From: an uncultured Clostridia bacterium
GTDB taxonomy: Bacteria; Bacillota; Clostridia; Christensenellales; Aristaeellaceae
DNA: 6,135 nucleotides
Assembly: GCA_937906775.1 (NCBI GenBank)
Contig: CALCUD010000118.1
Location: 1 to 6,135 of the forward strand
Reading direction: 5' to 3'
The position numbers and the translations under genes were made by a program. Position 1 is the first letter of the stretch; each line of letters begins with the position of its first letter. The notes beneath the pieces are model-generated. The model searched no databases, was not told where the DNA came from, and saw only the letters and a list, made by a program, of their open reading frames with translations. Below, piece after piece: positions 4,692-6,135 of this stretch.

Positions 4692-4704
4692 TCCGTGGTA
4701 CAAT
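4676..4704 (+). promoter_or_regulatory. Promoter of the AAA/DUF4143 ATPase gene
   Basis: TTGTAA (4676-4681), a 17-bp spacer and TACAAT (4699-4704, 5 of 6), with TGG directly before the -10, an extended -10 element. Transcription would start near 4711, giving a leader under 30 nt. The -35 is inside the third 16-bp repeat, so a protein bound there would compete with or contact polymerase. Confidence 0.6.
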
Positions 4705-4737
4705 ACCATCGGATAAAAGGACATGGAGGATAGAACC

Positions 4738-6096
4738 ATGATTTCCAGAAAGATCGAAAAGGAATTACAGCGTTTCCATGACATACATGAGAAGAAAGCT
4801 TTGCTGATTACCGGCGCTCGCCAGGTGGGCAAGACCTTTATCATCCGCGAGTTTGGCAAACAATATGATTCCTTTGTGGAAATTAACTTTTATGAAAACA
4901 AGGCGGCACAGTCGCTGTTTGATAATGCCAGGAACAGCGATGATCTTTTGTTGCGTCTGTCCGCCGTGGCGAATGCACCACTGATTCCCGGAAAAACGCT
5001 GGTATTCCTGGATGAAGTGCAGGAGTGTAAGGAAATCGTCACAGCGATCAAATTCATGGTCGAGGAGGGCAGCTATCAGTATATACTTAGCGGCTCACTG
5101 CTGGGCGTTGATCTCAAGGACATTCGCTCTGTCCCCGTCGGCTATATGGACGTCCTGGAAATGTATCCGCTCGATTTCGAGGAGTTTGCCTATGCCAATA
5201 AGGTGTCTCCCACGATTATTGAATCACTCCGGAAGTCCTTCCAGGACAAGATACCGGTCAACGATATTGTCCATGAAAAAATGATGGAGCTGTTCCGACT
5301 CTATCTGATCGTTGGTGGCATGCCGGCTGCTGTGATGCGATACCTGGAGACCAACAATCTACAGGAAGTGCTGCGTGAACAGCGTTCCATTATTAATCTG
5401 TATAAGCGCGATATTGCCCGATATGACCCGGAAGAAAAGCTGTACCTGGAGGATATCTTCGACCTGATCCCCAGCGAACTGAACAGCAAAAACAAACGTT
5501 TCATCTTAAAAAATCTGAATGAGAATTTCAAATTCAGCCGCTATAGCAACAGCTTTCTGTGGCTGCGTGATGCAGGCGTCGCCCTGCCGACCTTCTGCGC
5601 TAACGAGCCGACCGTACCGCTGCTGCTCTCCAAGGCCACCAACCTGTTCAAACTGTTTTTGTCTGATGTGGGCTTGCTGGCAGCCATGTATATGAATGAT
5701 ATCCAGATCAGGATTCTGAATCGTGAACAGGATATCAACTTCGGCTCTATTTATGAAAACGCAGCTGCTCAGGAGCTGAAAGCCCACGGCTTCGACCTGT
5801 ACTATTTCAACAGCAAAAAGCAGGGCGAGCTTGATTTCCTGGTCGAGCAATCTGGCGTCGTACTCCCCATTGAGATTAAGTCCGGCAAGGATTACACCAA
5901 GCATGCCGCGCTGAACAATGTACTGGCAAATCCGGATTATGCGATTCCGGAAGCGTATGTGTTCCACAATGGCAACGTCAGCACTATTGGAAAAGTTGCT
6001 TACCTGCCGATCTATATGCTGATGTTTGTAGAACATAAAAAGATCGATGGGGATCTGATTTATAAGCTGGATCTTAGTGTACTTAAGTCAGAATAA
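4738..6096 (+). CDS. ATP-binding protein, AAA_14 plus DUF4143 architecture
   Basis: This 452-residue protein has an N-terminal P-loop ATPase domain: Walker A GARQVGKT (26-33), Walker B TLVFLDEVQ (87-95) and a sensor-like ILSGS (116-120). DUF4143 follows, opening with the hallmark YLIVGGMPAAV (189-199). Near the C-terminus, E340, ELDF with D366, and IEIKSG with E379 and K381 form the D...E-x-K pattern of the PD-(D/E)XK nuclease fold, and all expected residues are present. Length is normal for the family and there is no membrane segment. The family is widespread and often multicopy in gut anaerobes and archaea; its role is not settled. ATG 4738 is chosen over ATG 4723 because GGAGGA (4725-4730) lies 7 nt before it and overlaps the alternative start. 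It has its own promoter with three upstream repeats. Confidence 0.9.
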   Translation: MISRKIEKELQRFHDIHEKKALLITGARQVGKTFIIREFGKQYDSFVEINFYENKAAQSLFDNARNSDDLLLRLSAVANAPLIPGKTLVFLDEVQECKEIVTAIKFMVEEGSYQYILSGSLLGVDLKDIRSVPVGYMDVLEMYPLDFEEFAYANKVSPTIIESLRKSFQDKIPVNDIVHEKMMELFRLYLIVGGMPAAVMRYLETNNLQEVLREQRSIINLYKRDIARYDPEEKLYLEDIFDLIPSELNSKNKRFILKNLNENFKFSRYSNSFLWLRDAGVALPTFCANEPTVPLLLSKATNLFKLFLSDVGLLAAMYMNDIQIRILNREQDINFGSIYENAAAQELKAHGFDLYYFNSKKQGELDFLVEQSGVVLPIEIKSGKDYTKHAALNNVLANPDYAIPEAYVFHNGNVSTIGKVAYLPIYMLMFVEHKKIDGDLIYKLDLSVLKSE

Positions 6097-6124
6097 GAGA
6101 AGTAAGCGACAAACAGGAATTTGC

Positions 6125-6135
6125 GGAGGTTATGA
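6125..6135 (+). promoter_or_regulatory. Possible ribosome site of a downstream gene
   Basis: GGAGG (6125-6129) is followed by an ATG at 6132, 29 nt after the ATPase stop dodging any visible terminator. The 2-nt gap to this ATG is too short for normal use, so the real start may lie just past the window edge. It suggests a cotranscribed gene after the ATPase. Confidence 0.3.

Noticed and set aside
5506..6036. A 176-codon minus-strand frame inside the ATPase gene
   Set aside because: It lies entirely opposite conserved DUF4143 sequence, has no ribosome site, and shows no recognisable motifs.

Overview
The window looks like a chromosomal accessory region of a gut- or rumen-type Bacillota (Clostridia). 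The reasons are strong Shine-Dalgarno sites ahead of most genes, sigma-A-like promoters, small double-glycine (VVGG/AVGG) precursor peptides of the kind common in Lachnospiraceae and Christensenellales relatives, a cytoplasmic family-43 glycoside hydrolase, and an AAA/DUF4143 ATPase. The taxon below Clostridia is a guess. Composition is mosaic: one 60-base stretch of the GH43 gene (3241-3300) is about 72% G+C, while 1741-1800 is 30%.

Left part (1-1570). A partial open frame (1-147) ends just before a hairpin terminator. Next comes a promoter (208-236) that appears to serve two small peptide genes in tandem (360-581 and 808-1077), closed by a strong terminator (1103-1135). A third peptide gene (1337-1570) faces them on the minus strand and has its own terminator (1223-1258). 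All three peptides share a 20-22-residue leader ending in Gly-Gly, but their cores are unrelated: one has six cysteines, one is charged and probably helical, and one is rich in Tyr/Trp. No transporter, protease, modifying enzyme or immunity gene is visible, so processing would have to be supplied in trans. This peptide battery is the best candidate here for an undescribed system.

Middle part (1571-2293). About 720 AT-rich bases hold no convincing gene, but they carry regulatory-looking structure: a perfect dyad in the leader of the third peptide gene, an 8-bp tandem repeat, two overlapping promoters on opposite strands, and a 13-bp palindrome.

Right part (2294-6135). A small GC-rich reading frame interrupted by a TAG precedes a GH43 glycosidase (2514-3845). 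The GH43 gene is followed within a few bases by a remnant resembling the C-terminal end of an aldo/keto reductase, which suggests a deletion or recombination junction. A small two-helix membrane protein lies on the minus strand. The last full gene encodes an ATPase of the AAA_14/DUF4143 type with an intact nuclease-like motif (4738-6096). Upstream of it, three 16-bp direct repeats start exactly 33 bp apart, and the third overlaps the promoter -35. The GH43 enzyme probably trims arabinose- or xylose-containing oligosaccharides after import. Nothing in the sequence links it functionally to the peptides or to the ATPase.
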